DNA of 64,000 bases from Bacillus sp. 103mf (GTDB taxonomy: Bacteria > Bacillota > Bacilli > Bacillales > Bacillaceae_G): the NCBI RefSeq assembly GCF_900116295.1, contig NZ_FPAF01000001.1:682001-746000 (forward strand), given 5' to 3'. The notes below the pieces were generated by a model, which saw only the letters and a list, made by a program, of their open reading frames with translations, searched no databases and had not been told where the DNA came from. How positions within the stretch are numbered: position 1 is the stretch's first letter; every line of letters begins with the position of its first letter. This document shows positions 8,710 to 16,852 of this stretch, piece by piece. Made by a program: the position numbers and the translations under genes.

Positions 8710-9245
8710 TTTTTTAATTGTAAATATTGAATTGCAAACATTGTCTTTGCATCATGGATACGTTGTTCTTTTATTAGTTGCAGCGCTTCTTCTAATGATA
8801 CTTCCATTAACTCGACGAACTCATCCTCATCAAGATCCGCTTTGTTTTCCTTCTTCTTCAATCCAGTCGCTTCATATACGTACACAATTTCATCTGCAAA
8901 CCCCGGTGAAGTGTAGAATGACGTAATGAGCTCCATGTTCTCACATATGTACCCTGTTTCCTCTTCTAATTCACGAATTGCTGTTACTTCAGGTTTTTCC
9001 CCCTGCTCCAACTTTCCAGCAGGAATTTCTACAAGCGCTTTTTCCATCGCTTTACGGTACTGTTCAACTAACACAATTTTCTCATCATCTGTAATTGCAA
9101 TAATTGCTACCGCACCAGGATGCTTCACAATTTCACGTTTACTTGTCTCACCATTTGGCAATACTACTTCATCAACACGAACTTTAATTACTCTTCCATC
9201 AAAAATAGGCTCAGTCGCAACCGTTCTTTCTTCAAGATTACTCAC
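8706..9245 (-). CDS. nudF: ADP-ribose pyrophosphatase (Nudix)
   Basis: This 179-residue Nudix hydrolase splits ADP-ribose into AMP and ribose-5-phosphate. The full Nudix box is visible: G, five residues, E, seven residues, then RELEEETGY, starting at the GKLEQGE segment. Length and N-terminal beta extension fit the ADP-ribose class, and the position (beside mciZ and a YqkF-like reductase) is that of B. subtilis nudF (yqkG). The start ATG is 9245. Convergent with the acetyltransferase gene. Confidence 0.93.
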   Translation of the reverse strand: MSNLEERTVATEPIFDGRVIKVRVDEVVLPNGETSKREIVKHPGAVAIIAITDDEKIVLVEQYRKAMEKALVEIPAGKLEQGEKPEVTAIRELEEETGYICENMELITSFYTSPGFADEIVYVYEATGLKKKENKADLDEDEFVELMEVSLEEALQLIKEQRIHDAKTMFAIQYLQLKK

Positions 9246-9261
9246 AAGACTTCATCTCCCT

Positions 9262-9291
9262 GTTCTATTTCCTAGTCTTTCTTCATACATT
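9262..9291 (+). promoter_or_regulatory. Candidate sigma-E promoter of mciZ
   Basis: GTTCTATT (9262-9269), a 14-bp spacer and CATACATT (9284-9291). The -10 block is identical to that of spoIIM; the -35 matches the GTCATATT consensus at 6 of 8 positions. B. subtilis mciZ is known to be sigma-E dependent. Confidence 0.6.
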
Positions 9292-9319
9292 CTATCACAT
9301 CGAAAGGAGCGAAACGAAA

Positions 9320-9448
9320 ATGAAAGTGTATATTTTACCAAATCGAGTAACGTTAGTCGGAAAAGCTTGGGAAATTCGTCATACGCTAAAACAATATGAA
9401 CAACGTTATAAAACTGTTCATAACTGGATTACAAATACACAAAAGTAA
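9320..9448 (+). CDS. mciZ: MciZ-like mother-cell inhibitor of FtsZ
   Basis: A 42-residue peptide, easily missed because of its size. It starts at ATG 9320, with AAAGGAG 10 nt upstream. From memory B. subtilis MciZ (40 residues) has the same plan: MKV start, a central VLVGKAWEIR stretch and an aromatic WI near the end. Here the equivalents are MKVYILP, TLVGKAWEIRHTLKQY and HNWIT. MciZ caps the minus end of FtsZ filaments and blocks Z-ring formation in the mother cell during sporulation. The place between nudF and the yqkF homologue also agrees, and a sigma-E-like promoter precedes it. Confidence 0.85.
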   Translation: MKVYILPNRVTLVGKAWEIRHTLKQYEQRYKTVHNWITNTQK

Positions 9449-9501
9449 AGTGTTTGTGTAACTCCTTACGCTTTCGTACAATAAAAGTAAGGAGGAGAAT
9501 T

Positions 9502-10416
9502 ATGAAAACACGTCAATTGGGAAATTCAGATTTATATGTAAGTGAAATTGGACTTGGATGCATGTCACTTGGAACAAATGAAACAGAGGCCATTCAAATC
9601 ATTCATGAAGCGTTAGATTTAGGCATTAATTTTTTGGATACAGCTGATTTATACAATTACGGATTAAATGAAGAGTTTGTTGGAAAAGCACTGCAAGGAA
9701 AACGAGAGCAAGTTGTCCTTGCCACAAAAGTTGGGAACCGTTGGACAGAAGAAAAAAATGGTTGGTCCTGGGATCCTTCTAAGACATATATAAAAGAAGA
9801 AGTAAAAGAAAGCCTACGCCGATTAAAAACGGATTATATCGATTTATATCAGCTGCACGGCGGAACAATTGAAGATAATGTAGACGAAGTCATTGAAACA
9901 TTTGAAGAACTAAAACAAGAAGGATTCATTCGTCATTACGGTATTTCTTCCATCCGTCCTAATGTCATTCGCCAATATGCAGAGCGCTCTAATATTGTAA
10001 GTGTTTTAATGGAATATAACATGTTCAATCGCCGCCCTGAAGAATGGCTTCCGCTCTTACAGGAACACCGTATTAGTGTAATTGCCCGCGGCCCACTTGC
10101 AAAAGGCTTATTAACGAATAACAATGAGCAAAAGTTAGCTAAAGTGAAAGAAAAAGGCTATCTCTCTTACAACTTTAATGAAGTAAAACACGCTGTATCT
10201 CGTATAAAAGAAATAACTGATGAGCGCTCTCTAACAGAAACCGCGCTCCAATATTGCCTGCATACTTCAGCAATTGCAGCTCTTATTCCAGGCGCTAGCT
10301 CAATTGACCAATTACGCGAAAATGTAAAAGCAGGTACTACACATGCATTGACAGACGAGCAATATAAACACATTCAAGCACTCTTGAAATTGGATACATA
10401 TGAATCTCATCGTTGA
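9502..10416 (+). CDS. yqkF: Aldo/keto reductase (YqkF-like)
   Basis: A 304-residue NADP-dependent aldo/keto reductase. The start is ATG 9502, directly after AAGGAGGAG; the frame is open upstream without a site. The catalytic tetrad can be followed: Asp and Tyr in NFLDTADLYNYG, Lys in LATKVGNRW and His in YQLHGG. The cofactor-binding GPLAKGLLTN and PGASSIDQL segments occur near the C-terminus. The position after nudF-mciZ matches B. subtilis yqkF. Substrate unknown. It ends at a bidirectional terminator. Confidence 0.92.
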   Translation: MKTRQLGNSDLYVSEIGLGCMSLGTNETEAIQIIHEALDLGINFLDTADLYNYGLNEEFVGKALQGKREQVVLATKVGNRWTEEKNGWSWDPSKTYIKEEVKESLRRLKTDYIDLYQLHGGTIEDNVDEVIETFEELKQEGFIRHYGISSIRPNVIRQYAERSNIVSVLMEYNMFNRRPEEWLPLLQEHRISVIARGPLAKGLLTNNNEQKLAKVKEKGYLSYNFNEVKHAVSRIKEITDERSLTETALQYCLHTSAIAALIPGASSIDQLRENVKAGTTHALTDEQYKHIQALLKLDTYESHR

Positions 10417-10420
10417 AAAA

Positions 10421-10439
10421 GCTACCGAAAATCGGTAGC
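10421..10439. terminator. Bidirectional terminator between two aldo/keto reductase genes
   Basis: The stem GCTACCGA/TCGGTAGC with a 3-nt loop has A- and T-runs on either side, between convergent genes ending at 10416 and 10443. Confidence 0.85.
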
Positions 10440-10442
10440 TTT

Positions 10443-11270
10443 TTACATCGTATCATATTTCTCTGGATTGGTTCCTGAACGCTTATTACAATCTAATTGA
10501 TCAATTTGGTGCACTTCTTCTTCTGTTAATGAAAAATCAAAAATATGAAAATTTTCTGCAATGCGAGATGGTGTAACAGATTTCGGAATTGTTACAATGC
10601 CGCTTTGAATATCCCAGCGCAAAATAATTTGAGCAGGTGTTTTTCCATATTTCTTAGCAATTTCTTGAATAATAGGATGTTCAAACACCTCTCCGCCTCG
10701 CATAAGCGGACTCCATGCTTCCATTTGAATTTGTTCTTGCTGACAAAAATTACGAAGCTCAAATTGTGCTAACATTGGATGGAGCTCGACTTGATTCACC
10801 ATCGGCTTAATGTGACAGTTTGCTAATAAATGTTTTAAATGATGAATATGAAAGTTTGACACACCAATCGCACGCACTTTACCTTCTTCATACAATTTTT
10901 CAAGCGCACGATATGTATCTACATACTTCCCACGTATCGGCCAATGAATTAAATATAAATCAACATAATCCATCTGTAATTTCTTTAAACTTGTATCGAA
11001 AGCTTTCAGCGTCGTTTCATATCCTTGTTCATCGTTCCATACTTTCGTTGTAATAAACAACTCTTCGCGAGCAATTCCAAATTCACGAATCGCTTCTCCG
11101 ACACCGCTTTCATTTTCATAAATGGCAGCTGTATCAATAGAACGATATCCGATCTCAAGAGCAGTCTGCACTGCTCGTTTTACTTCCTCTCCTTCTTTCG
11201 CTTTATATACGCCTAAACCGAGCATTGGCATTTTCACGCCGTTATGAAGTGTTGTTGTTGGGATATACAT
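10443..11270 (-). CDS. yvgN: Aldo/keto reductase, glyoxal/methylglyoxal reductase type (YvgN-like)
   Basis: A 275-residue AKR5-class reductase. It closely follows B. subtilis YvgN in segments such as YRSIDTAAIYENE (catalytic Asp and Tyr), ELFITTKVWN (Lys), LYLIHWP (His), EAWSPLM and TIPKSV. The family reduces glyoxal, methylglyoxal and other aldehydes with NADPH. It is convergent with the YqkF-like gene but belongs to a different AKR subfamily, so the two are not a recent duplication. The gene symbol is by similarity. Confidence 0.88.
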   Translation of the reverse strand: MYIPTTTLHNGVKMPMLGLGVYKAKEGEEVKRAVQTALEIGYRSIDTAAIYENESGVGEAIREFGIAREELFITTKVWNDEQGYETTLKAFDTSLKKLQMDYVDLYLIHWPIRGKYVDTYRALEKLYEEGKVRAIGVSNFHIHHLKHLLANCHIKPMVNQVELHPMLAQFELRNFCQQEQIQMEAWSPLMRGGEVFEHPIIQEIAKKYGKTPAQIILRWDIQSGIVTIPKSVTPSRIAENFHIFDFSLTEEEVHQIDQLDCNKRSGTNPEKYDTM

Positions 11271-11371
11271 AAAAAAATCCTCCTTTCCTTCATTTCAACA
11301 AGAAAGAAATAAAAAGTCAAAAGAAAAGCGATTTGTTCACAAAATTTTGTTATGTTAAAAATTAGAAGGAG

Positions 11372-11736
11372 ATATATAAATTGAAAAACGGCATAAAAAC
11401 CCTCTTTCTTTTTAGGGAGGCGAGAGCATCTGGCCATGCATAGAAGCGGTCATGACCTTTTTCTGCCACATGCGAGGTTAAAAAAAAGAGAAAAAACAAG
11501 TGCAAGTTCCTTTTTGTTCTGCATGGCAGTGGCTTATACAGAAAAGCGGAAGCGGCTCGCTCAGAACAAGAGGGGGATGGAGCTTCTGACATAGAGGCGC
11601 TTTTTGCCTCGGCGGAAGACGCGAAGCCACCGACTGTTCTAGCCGCTGGAGCTGGATCATAAAGAAAGGTGGAGCCGACAGGACTAGGAGGCAGAGCTAG
11701 ACAAAGATGTTGAAAAATTAAAATGAATTTATATAG
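11372..11736 (+). repeat. bcr1-type repeat interrupted by a family-3 repeat
   Basis: The bcr1 left part (11372-11538) has the ACGGCATAAAAACC start and the CTGGCCATGCATAGAAGCGG core. The right end resumes at 11706 (TGTTGAAAAATTAAAATG, then TTTATATAG). Between them lies an insertion of a GC-richer repeat (11539-11705). The rest of the 11271-11837 gap shows nothing else. Confidence 0.75.
11539..11705 (+). repeat. Family-3 GC-rich repeat inserted in bcr1
   Basis: It begins GAAAAGCGGAAGCGGCTCG, contains the hairpin AGAGGCGCTTTTTGCCTC and ends near CCGCTGGAGCTGGA. A shortened second unit (AAAGGTGGAGCCG to GAGCTAGACAA) follows. Two tandem copies occur at 50147-50390. No coding potential. Confidence 0.7.
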
Positions 11737-11837
11737 ATGTTACTTTGATCAAATATGTACTAACAACCGTTGATAAATTGATAAACTTTAAGAGCATGTT
11801 TTGAACGTTAGCAGAATAACATGTCGCATCACTTATT

Positions 11838-12380
11838 TTAGTAGACTTCTTTTTTTATCGTTATTTCCTTCTCTTCTTTATACCATTTGCGAAGTTGATT
11901 AATGTGAGCCTGGTGATATCTATTATGATCTGCTATATGCCAAATGCCCCATCGGATAGTTGCAGTTGCTCCATTCTCATAATCAACTATTTTATTCAAT
12001 TGTTTGTCAGTTAACTGAAAGCAAATAGACTTAAACATGTTAAATATCTCATCATAATCAGAAAGAATCCTTTCTAAAGAAACTCCATAAATCAATGGGA
12101 TTTCATTGTTTTTATCTAACATAGGTCCGTACTTATCTTCAAGAAGTTCCGGTACTGGCTCACCCTTAATTCTAAAAACCCAGTTAAGGTCTACATATGC
12201 CAAATGCCTTATTAATTGTGCTGTACTGTTATATTTCTGATTTGGCCCCTTATAATCTAATTCCTCCTGTGACATATCTGCAACAATAGATATTAATCGC
12301 TTATAATTACCATCTACAGCAGAATAAAGCATACCTACAATGGGCTCCATTTTGGATTCACCTTTTAAATCTAAAATCAT
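11838..12380 (-). CDS. DinB/YfiT-family putative metalloenzyme
   Basis: About 180 residues in the DinB-like four-helix-bundle family. The three metal-binding histidines are expected in RHLAYVDLNW and in the C-terminal IWHIADHNRYHQAHI block. Two starts are plausible: ATG 12380 after GAGGTGGAG, and ATG 12350 (MEPIVGML) with AAAGGTGA at ideal spacing. Family members are thiol-dependent S-transferases or stress proteins; the substrate here is unknown. The gene is isolated, between repeat debris and a divergent oxidoreductase. Confidence 0.8.
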   Translation of the reverse strand: MILDLKGESKMEPIVGMLYSAVDGNYKRLISIVADMSQEELDYKGPNQKYNSTAQLIRHLAYVDLNWVFRIKGEPVPELLEDKYGPMLDKNNEIPLIYGVSLERILSDYDEIFNMFKSICFQLTDKQLNKIVDYENGATATIRWGIWHIADHNRYHQAHINQLRKWYKEEKEITIKKEVY

Positions 12381-12449
12381 TAATCTCCACCTCACTCAAA
12401 ATTAAATGAAAGCTTTCATCCTACGATAATACAATTCAACTTTGTTTCA

Positions 12450-12500
12450 AACCACCCCCAGAGCACCTGGCCATACCTAGAAGCGATTCGCCCCTTTCCC
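12450..12500 (+). repeat. Fragment of a bcr1-type repeat
   Basis: Only the central core (GAGCACCTGGCCATACCTAG and following bases) is left, between the divergent genes at 12380 and 12591. Confidence 0.5.
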
Positions 12501-12590
12501 ATTTTTTCCAAAACGTAACCCCTTGCTTTCCTCATCCTTTTATCTTACAGTGTAAGCGTAAAACAAAATACACAAAGTAGAGGAAAAAAG

Positions 12591-13556
12591 ATGAAAGCTC
12601 TTATATTTAACACATTTGGAGAACCAGAAGTATTACAATATAAAGAAATCCCTAATCCTGTTATCGGACCTAATGAAATTCTTGTAAAAATGAAAGCAAT
12701 TGGCTTAAATTTTGCCGATGTTTATAGAAGAAAAGGTAATTATCACCTTGCTGGTAAACCACCATATATTTTAGGGTACGAAGGTGCTGGAATTGTAGAA
12801 ATGGTCGGAAATAATGTTACGACAATAAAGCAAGGAGACTCTATCGCATTTGCAGATGTTCCTTATGCAAATGCAGAACTTGTAGCAGTTCCAGTAGAGA
12901 AAGCAATTCCACTTCCTCATCATATTTCACATGAAACTGCTGCTTCTATTTTACTACAAGGTTTAACAGCTCACTATTTAACTCGCGATAGCTATGCGGT
13001 AAAAGAAGGAGATATTGTACTCGTACACGCTGCTGCCGGTGGTGTTGGGCAACTTCTTGTACAAATTATAAAGTTATTAGGTGGCAAAGTGATTGCACTT
13101 ACTTCTTCTATTCAAAAAGCAAAAACTGCTGAAGCAGTTGGTGCAGACTGGACCTTTTTGTATGAGGATGATTGGAAACAGAAAATCATGCATACGACTA
13201 ACGGAAAAGGTGTAGATGTCGTATATGAATCTGTTGGTTCTACGTTGACGGATAGCTTTGAAGCAACACGCATTGGAGGAACCGTTGTTTTTTACGGAAT
13301 GGCAGGAGGCGATCCAGCGCCTGTAGACCCGCGCATGCTTATGGATACATCTAAGACGCTAACTGGTGGGGATTTATGGAATGTACTCACTTCTCAGAAA
13401 GAACGCGCTATTCGTTCTAACGAGCTATTCACGTGGATTCAACAAGGAAAGATTAAGTTATCTAAACCAACTACATTTCCATTAAGTGAAGGTGCAAAAG
13501 CACACCATCATTTAGAAAGTAGAAAAAGCACAGGGAAAATTTTATTACTTCCGTAA
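12591..13556 (+). CDS. Quinone oxidoreductase / zinc-free alcohol dehydrogenase-like protein
   Basis: A 321-residue MDR-superfamily reductase of the QOR type. The N-terminal GroES-like domain has IGLNFADVYRRKG and ILGYEGAGIV. The Rossmann domain has AAAGGVGQLLVQIIKLLG as the NADPH-binding glycine motif at about residues 147-164. The catalytic zinc ligands of alcohol dehydrogenases are absent, as expected of quinone reductases. It should reduce quinones or enones with NADPH. It is monocistronic and ends at a shared terminator. Confidence 0.9.
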   Translation: MKALIFNTFGEPEVLQYKEIPNPVIGPNEILVKMKAIGLNFADVYRRKGNYHLAGKPPYILGYEGAGIVEMVGNNVTTIKQGDSIAFADVPYANAELVAVPVEKAIPLPHHISHETAASILLQGLTAHYLTRDSYAVKEGDIVLVHAAAGGVGQLLVQIIKLLGGKVIALTSSIQKAKTAEAVGADWTFLYEDDWKQKIMHTTNGKGVDVVYESVGSTLTDSFEATRIGGTVVFYGMAGGDPAPVDPRMLMDTSKTLTGGDLWNVLTSQKERAIRSNELFTWIQQGKIKLSKPTTFPLSEGAKAHHHLESRKSTGKILLLP

Positions 13557-13570
13557 AACAATGATAAAAA

Positions 13571-13600
13571 TAACGTGCCACATCTATATGGCACGTTATT
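13571..13600. terminator. Bidirectional terminator
   Basis: TAACGTGCCA pairs with TGGCACGTTA around a short loop, between convergent genes; the stop of the downstream minus-strand gene lies within the stem. Confidence 0.85.
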
Positions 13601-14111
13601 TGTTCTTCATCCACTCTATAGCTCTTTGCTCCCTCTCACGAACAAATGCATCTTTTCCTTCAATATATCGCTCGATATCATATGTAAATTGTTTCGCAAG
13701 CTCTTGCTTTAACGTTGCATATGCTTCTGCCTCTTCACAATGCTCCATCATATAATCACGAAAAGAGAGATGACGTATAATTTCTTGGTTACCTGTTTCA
13801 TATACATGTAAATGATAGCTTCGCTTTTCTTCTGTACCGTGTATGTAGAAACGCCGTCCCGAAATACCATTTTCACCTTTTGATGTATAACCGAGTTTTT
13901 GGAAGATATCATTCCAACTCTCCACTTTGTCAATATTCGTAACTTCCATAATCATATCAATAATCGGTTTTGCCGCTAATCCTGGCACAGATGTACTGCC
14001 AATATGATGAACTTTCACATGTTCTGGCATTGCTTCCTTTAAACGTTTCGCTTCTTTCTGAAACTTTTCTGCCCAATGATTTTCATAGGGTACTACTTCC
14101 ACTTTTCTCAT
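13596..14111 (-). CDS. GrpB/UPF0157-family protein
   Basis: About 171 residues. The start is placed at ATG 14111 (MRKVEVVPY) because the GGGGGG site is too close to the ATG at 14117. Family signatures are VHHIGSTSVPGLAAKPIIDMIM near residues 34-55 and the YHLHVYE strand. UPF0157 proteins have a nucleotidyltransferase-like fold and are related to the C-terminal part of some CoaE fusions. Their function is not settled. Followed closely by yqkE upstream on the same strand, with a 19-nt gap. Confidence 0.85.
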   Translation of the reverse strand: MRKVEVVPYENHWAEKFQKEAKRLKEAMPEHVKVHHIGSTSVPGLAAKPIIDMIMEVTNIDKVESWNDIFQKLGYTSKGENGISGRRFYIHGTEEKRSYHLHVYETGNQEIIRHLSFRDYMMEHCEEAEAYATLKQELAKQFTYDIERYIEGKDAFVREREQRAIEWMKNK

Positions 14112-14136
14112 GCCCATCCCCCCTTATACTCGTTTC

Positions 14137-14397
14137 TTACTTAAAGTCTTTCCATGACAAACTACTTTCACTTAATAATTCTTCAAATGATTTATTTTTT
14201 TCACGTTCACGCTGCTCTTTACGCTTTCTCTCTAACTCAATTTCTTTTTTCTGCTCTTCTTGCTCTTTTAATACTTTCTGTTTACTTTTTAGCTGCTTCA
14301 TTAGAGCCTCGTTCAATTGATCCCCAATTGTTATTGTTTCCTTTTCCATCTTCATTGCTGTTTGGTTCTGCGTACGCTTTTGTTTTTTCTTTGCCAT
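14137..14397 (-). CDS. yqkE: YqkE-like charged coiled-coil protein
   Basis: An 86-residue, strongly Lys/Glu/Gln-rich protein. A long charged helix (about residues 34-68, rich in KEQEEQKKEIELERK) is predicted to be coiled coil. The conserved C-terminal tag FEELLSESSLSWKDFK resembles B. subtilis YqkE. It lies 19 nt upstream of the GrpB-family gene, perhaps cotranscribed. Function unknown. Confidence 0.8.
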   Translation of the reverse strand: MAKKKQKRTQNQTAMKMEKETITIGDQLNEALMKQLKSKQKVLKEQEEQKKEIELERKRKEQREREKNKSFEELLSESSLSWKDFK

Positions 14398-14512
14398 AAT
14401 TAAATCACCTTTTACTTTTTTCTTTATTATAGTAGAAATTGTGAATTAGCAGCAACCAAAAGGACAGTTTCGCTATTTTGCTACACAAATCCTAGCTTTC
14501 TCTATATACAAG

Positions 14513-14624
14513 CGAGGTGAAAAACGACATAAAAACCTCTTTTCGTTTTAGGAGGGGCGAGACCATCTAAAACGAAAAGGGGTTTATGTCAGATTTTCAA
14601 TTTGGATTTATATATATAAATCCA
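14513..14624 (+). repeat. bcr1-derived inverted-repeat fragment
   Basis: A bcr1 left end (ACGACATAAAAACC) meets its own reverse copy (GGGGTTTATGTC). The result is a stem of roughly 24 bp around the sequence GAGGGGCGAGACCATC. It is an internally deleted or folded-back bcr1. Confidence 0.6.
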
Positions 14625-14817
14625 AATTGACTTTCCAACACACAAGTCGCCGCTATGCTGAACAAAAAATAACCTGCCACTTTCTTTCTCTCTTTGTTTG
14701 AACTTCGCGCGTGGAAGAAAAAGGCCCTGGCCGCTCCTACGCATGGCCAGATGCTCTCGACCATCTAAAAAGAAAAAGGGTTTATGTCAGGTTTTTAATT
14801 TGGATTTATATATATTG
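14617..14817 (-). repeat. bcr1-type repeat (minus orientation)
   Basis: Full-length copy with CGCGTGGAAGAAAAAGG and CCAGATGCTCTCGACCATC core blocks, bounded by TATATATAAATCC at the left and GGATTTATATATA at the right. The gap 14398-15000 holds nothing else except AT-rich sequence upstream of the next gene. Confidence 0.7.
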
Positions 14818-15000
14818 AACACTCCAAATAGGTTTATAGAGTTAACCGCTTTCAATTAATTATTTATTTTCTATATAAAAATAAAAGTTTTTTTTGTGAA
14901 TTCTTTTAAAATAGCAATTTTTTTATAGATTGTTTTCTCGTAATCTATTAAAATTGTGTCGTATGATGTCAGATTTATATAAAAGGGGAGAAACAAAAAC

Positions 15001-16590
15001 ATGTGGAAAAAAATTATACCTGCAGTTGCTGTTTTAAGCACAGTTACATTCTCAAGCGTCTTTGCAGCACCACCAACTTCTACACCAGCACAAGAAAATC
15101 GTTACATTGATGTTCAAATGCTGGGCATTAATGACTTCCACGGTCAATTAAACACAGTAACAAAAATAAACAATAAGGATGCGGGTGGTGTCGATTACTT
15201 AGCTACATATTTGCGTGATCGCGAAAAGCAAAACCCAAATACATTACTTGTTCATGCCGGAGATGTAGTTGGAGGAAGTCCACCAATTTCTGCTTTATTA
15301 CAAGATGAGCCAACAATTGAGATCCTCAATGATCTTGGCTTTGATGTTGGTACACTTGGAAACCATGAATTTGATGAAGGTATAAATGAAATGCGTCGCC
15401 TTATTTACGGTGGGTATCACGAGAAAACAGGAAACTTTAAAGGCGCTCAGTTCCCTTACGTTGCAGCTAACGTCTATAATAAGACAACAGGACGCTTATT
15501 CTTACCACCATTTACAGTTAAAATGGTACAAGGTGTTCCAGTCGGTTTTATTGGTGTTGTCACAACAGAAACGCCAAACGTCGTTATGCCAAAAATGATT
15601 GAAAATGTACAGTTCACAGATGAAGTAGAAGCAATTAACAAATCTGCCGAGCAATTAAAACGATTAGGCGTAAAATCAATTGTTGTACTAGCACACAATC
15701 CTGGTACAACAGATGATAAAGGAATTACAGATGGGGATCTCATTCGCTTAGCTCAAAATACCGATTCAGAAGTCGATGTCATTTTTGGCGGGCATAACCA
15801 CGCATATGTAAATGGCACTGTAAATGGGAAACTTCTTGTACAAGCCTATTCATACGGTGCTGCTTTCGCAGATGTTGATTTAAAAATTGACAAGAAAACA
15901 AAAGATATTGTAGAGAAAAAGGCTGAAATTGTTCCAACATTCCGCGACGGCATACAACCAGATTCACAAATTCAGAAAAAAGTCGAACAGTATAAAGAAA
16001 AAGTTGCTCCTCTTGTAAATGAAGTTGTCGGCAAATCTGCAACTGCTTTAGACAGAAAACAATCACCTGCTGGAGAATCAACGCTCGGTAACTTAATTGC
16101 TGATGCACAGCGCAGTGCGATGAATGGACAAATTGCCCTTATGAATCCTGGCGGCATTCGCAACGATTTAGACGCAGGAGATATTACGTGGGGAGAATTA
16201 TATGGCATTCAACCTTTTGGCAATCAATTAATAAAGTCAACATTGACTGGAAAAGATATTCGTGACATTTTAAATCAGCAGTGGCAAAAAGATAAAACAC
16301 GTATGCTCCAAATTTCTGGCATCACATATAAATGGGATGATAATAAAGCAGTTGGTGAAAAAGTCGTTGATGTACGCCTATCAAACGGTGAATCCCTCGT
16401 TGATTCACAAACATATACTGTCGTGGCAAATGCCTTTTTAGCTTCTGGCGGGGACGGTTTTGTTTCATTTAGAAATGGAAAAAATGCAGAGGCAGGCCCG
16501 AATGATTTAGATGTACTAGTAAATTATGTGAAACAAGCAAAATCACCAATTGAAGCAAAAATTGATGGTCGTATTCAAAAAATAAATTAG
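15001..16590 (+). CDS. Secreted bifunctional metallophosphatase / 5'-nucleotidase
   Basis: A 529-residue exported enzyme with a signal peptide of about 22 residues ending SVFA-AP. The calcineurin-like phosphatase domain has the metal ligands in GINDFHGQL, AGDVVGG, TLGNHEFDEG and FGGHNHAY. The 5'-nucleotidase C-terminal domain has NPGGIRNDL and a substrate-binding LASGGDGFVSF near the end. It should release nucleosides and phosphate from extracellular nucleotides (UshA/YfkN-like). It has no sorting signal, so it is secreted or loosely bound, unlike the LPxTG enzyme at 39700-41919. A ribosome-binding site AGGGGAG lies just upstream. Confidence 0.92.
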   Translation: MWKKIIPAVAVLSTVTFSSVFAAPPTSTPAQENRYIDVQMLGINDFHGQLNTVTKINNKDAGGVDYLATYLRDREKQNPNTLLVHAGDVVGGSPPISALLQDEPTIEILNDLGFDVGTLGNHEFDEGINEMRRLIYGGYHEKTGNFKGAQFPYVAANVYNKTTGRLFLPPFTVKMVQGVPVGFIGVVTTETPNVVMPKMIENVQFTDEVEAINKSAEQLKRLGVKSIVVLAHNPGTTDDKGITDGDLIRLAQNTDSEVDVIFGGHNHAYVNGTVNGKLLVQAYSYGAAFADVDLKIDKKTKDIVEKKAEIVPTFRDGIQPDSQIQKKVEQYKEKVAPLVNEVVGKSATALDRKQSPAGESTLGNLIADAQRSAMNGQIALMNPGGIRNDLDAGDITWGELYGIQPFGNQLIKSTLTGKDIRDILNQQWQKDKTRMLQISGITYKWDDNKAVGEKVVDVRLSNGESLVDSQTYTVVANAFLASGGDGFVSFRNGKNAEAGPNDLDVLVNYVKQAKSPIEAKIDGRIQKIN

Positions 16591-16640
16591 TCATTATAAA
16601 ATACAGATTTAGAGTCTTTTTCAAACCTTATTACCTATAA

Positions 16641-16821
16641 TATATAAATTTTTAAAAAGCGACATAAAAACCCCTTTCTTTTTAGGGAGGACGAGAGCAT
16701 CTGGCCGTGCATAGAAGCGGTCAGGACCTTTTCTTGCCACATGCGAGGTTTAAAACAAAGGGAACATGCATTCTGTATAGCAGCAACTCATATGTCGAAA
16801 AATGAAAATGGATTTATATAG
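16641..16821 (+). repeat. bcr1-type repeat (plus orientation)
   Basis: Full-length copy from TATATAAATT to ATTTATATAG with GCGACATAAAAACCCC, CTGGCCGTGCATAGAAGCGG and TTGCCACATGCGAGG blocks. It sits just downstream of the nucleotidase gene and just before the terminator of the following minus-strand gene. Confidence 0.75.
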
Positions 16822-16824
16822 TGG

Positions 16825-16852
16825 AATAAAAGCGGGAAATCCCGCTTTTATT
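16825..16852 (-). terminator. Terminator of the HTH/RHH protein gene
   Basis: A 12-bp stem AATAAAAGCGGG/CCCGCTTTTATT with a 4-nt loop, symmetric enough to work on both strands; the gene stop at 16851 is within it. Confidence 0.8.

Noticed and set aside
12591-13556. Zinc alcohol dehydrogenase
   Set aside because: The catalytic and structural zinc ligands are absent; it fits the quinone oxidoreductase branch.
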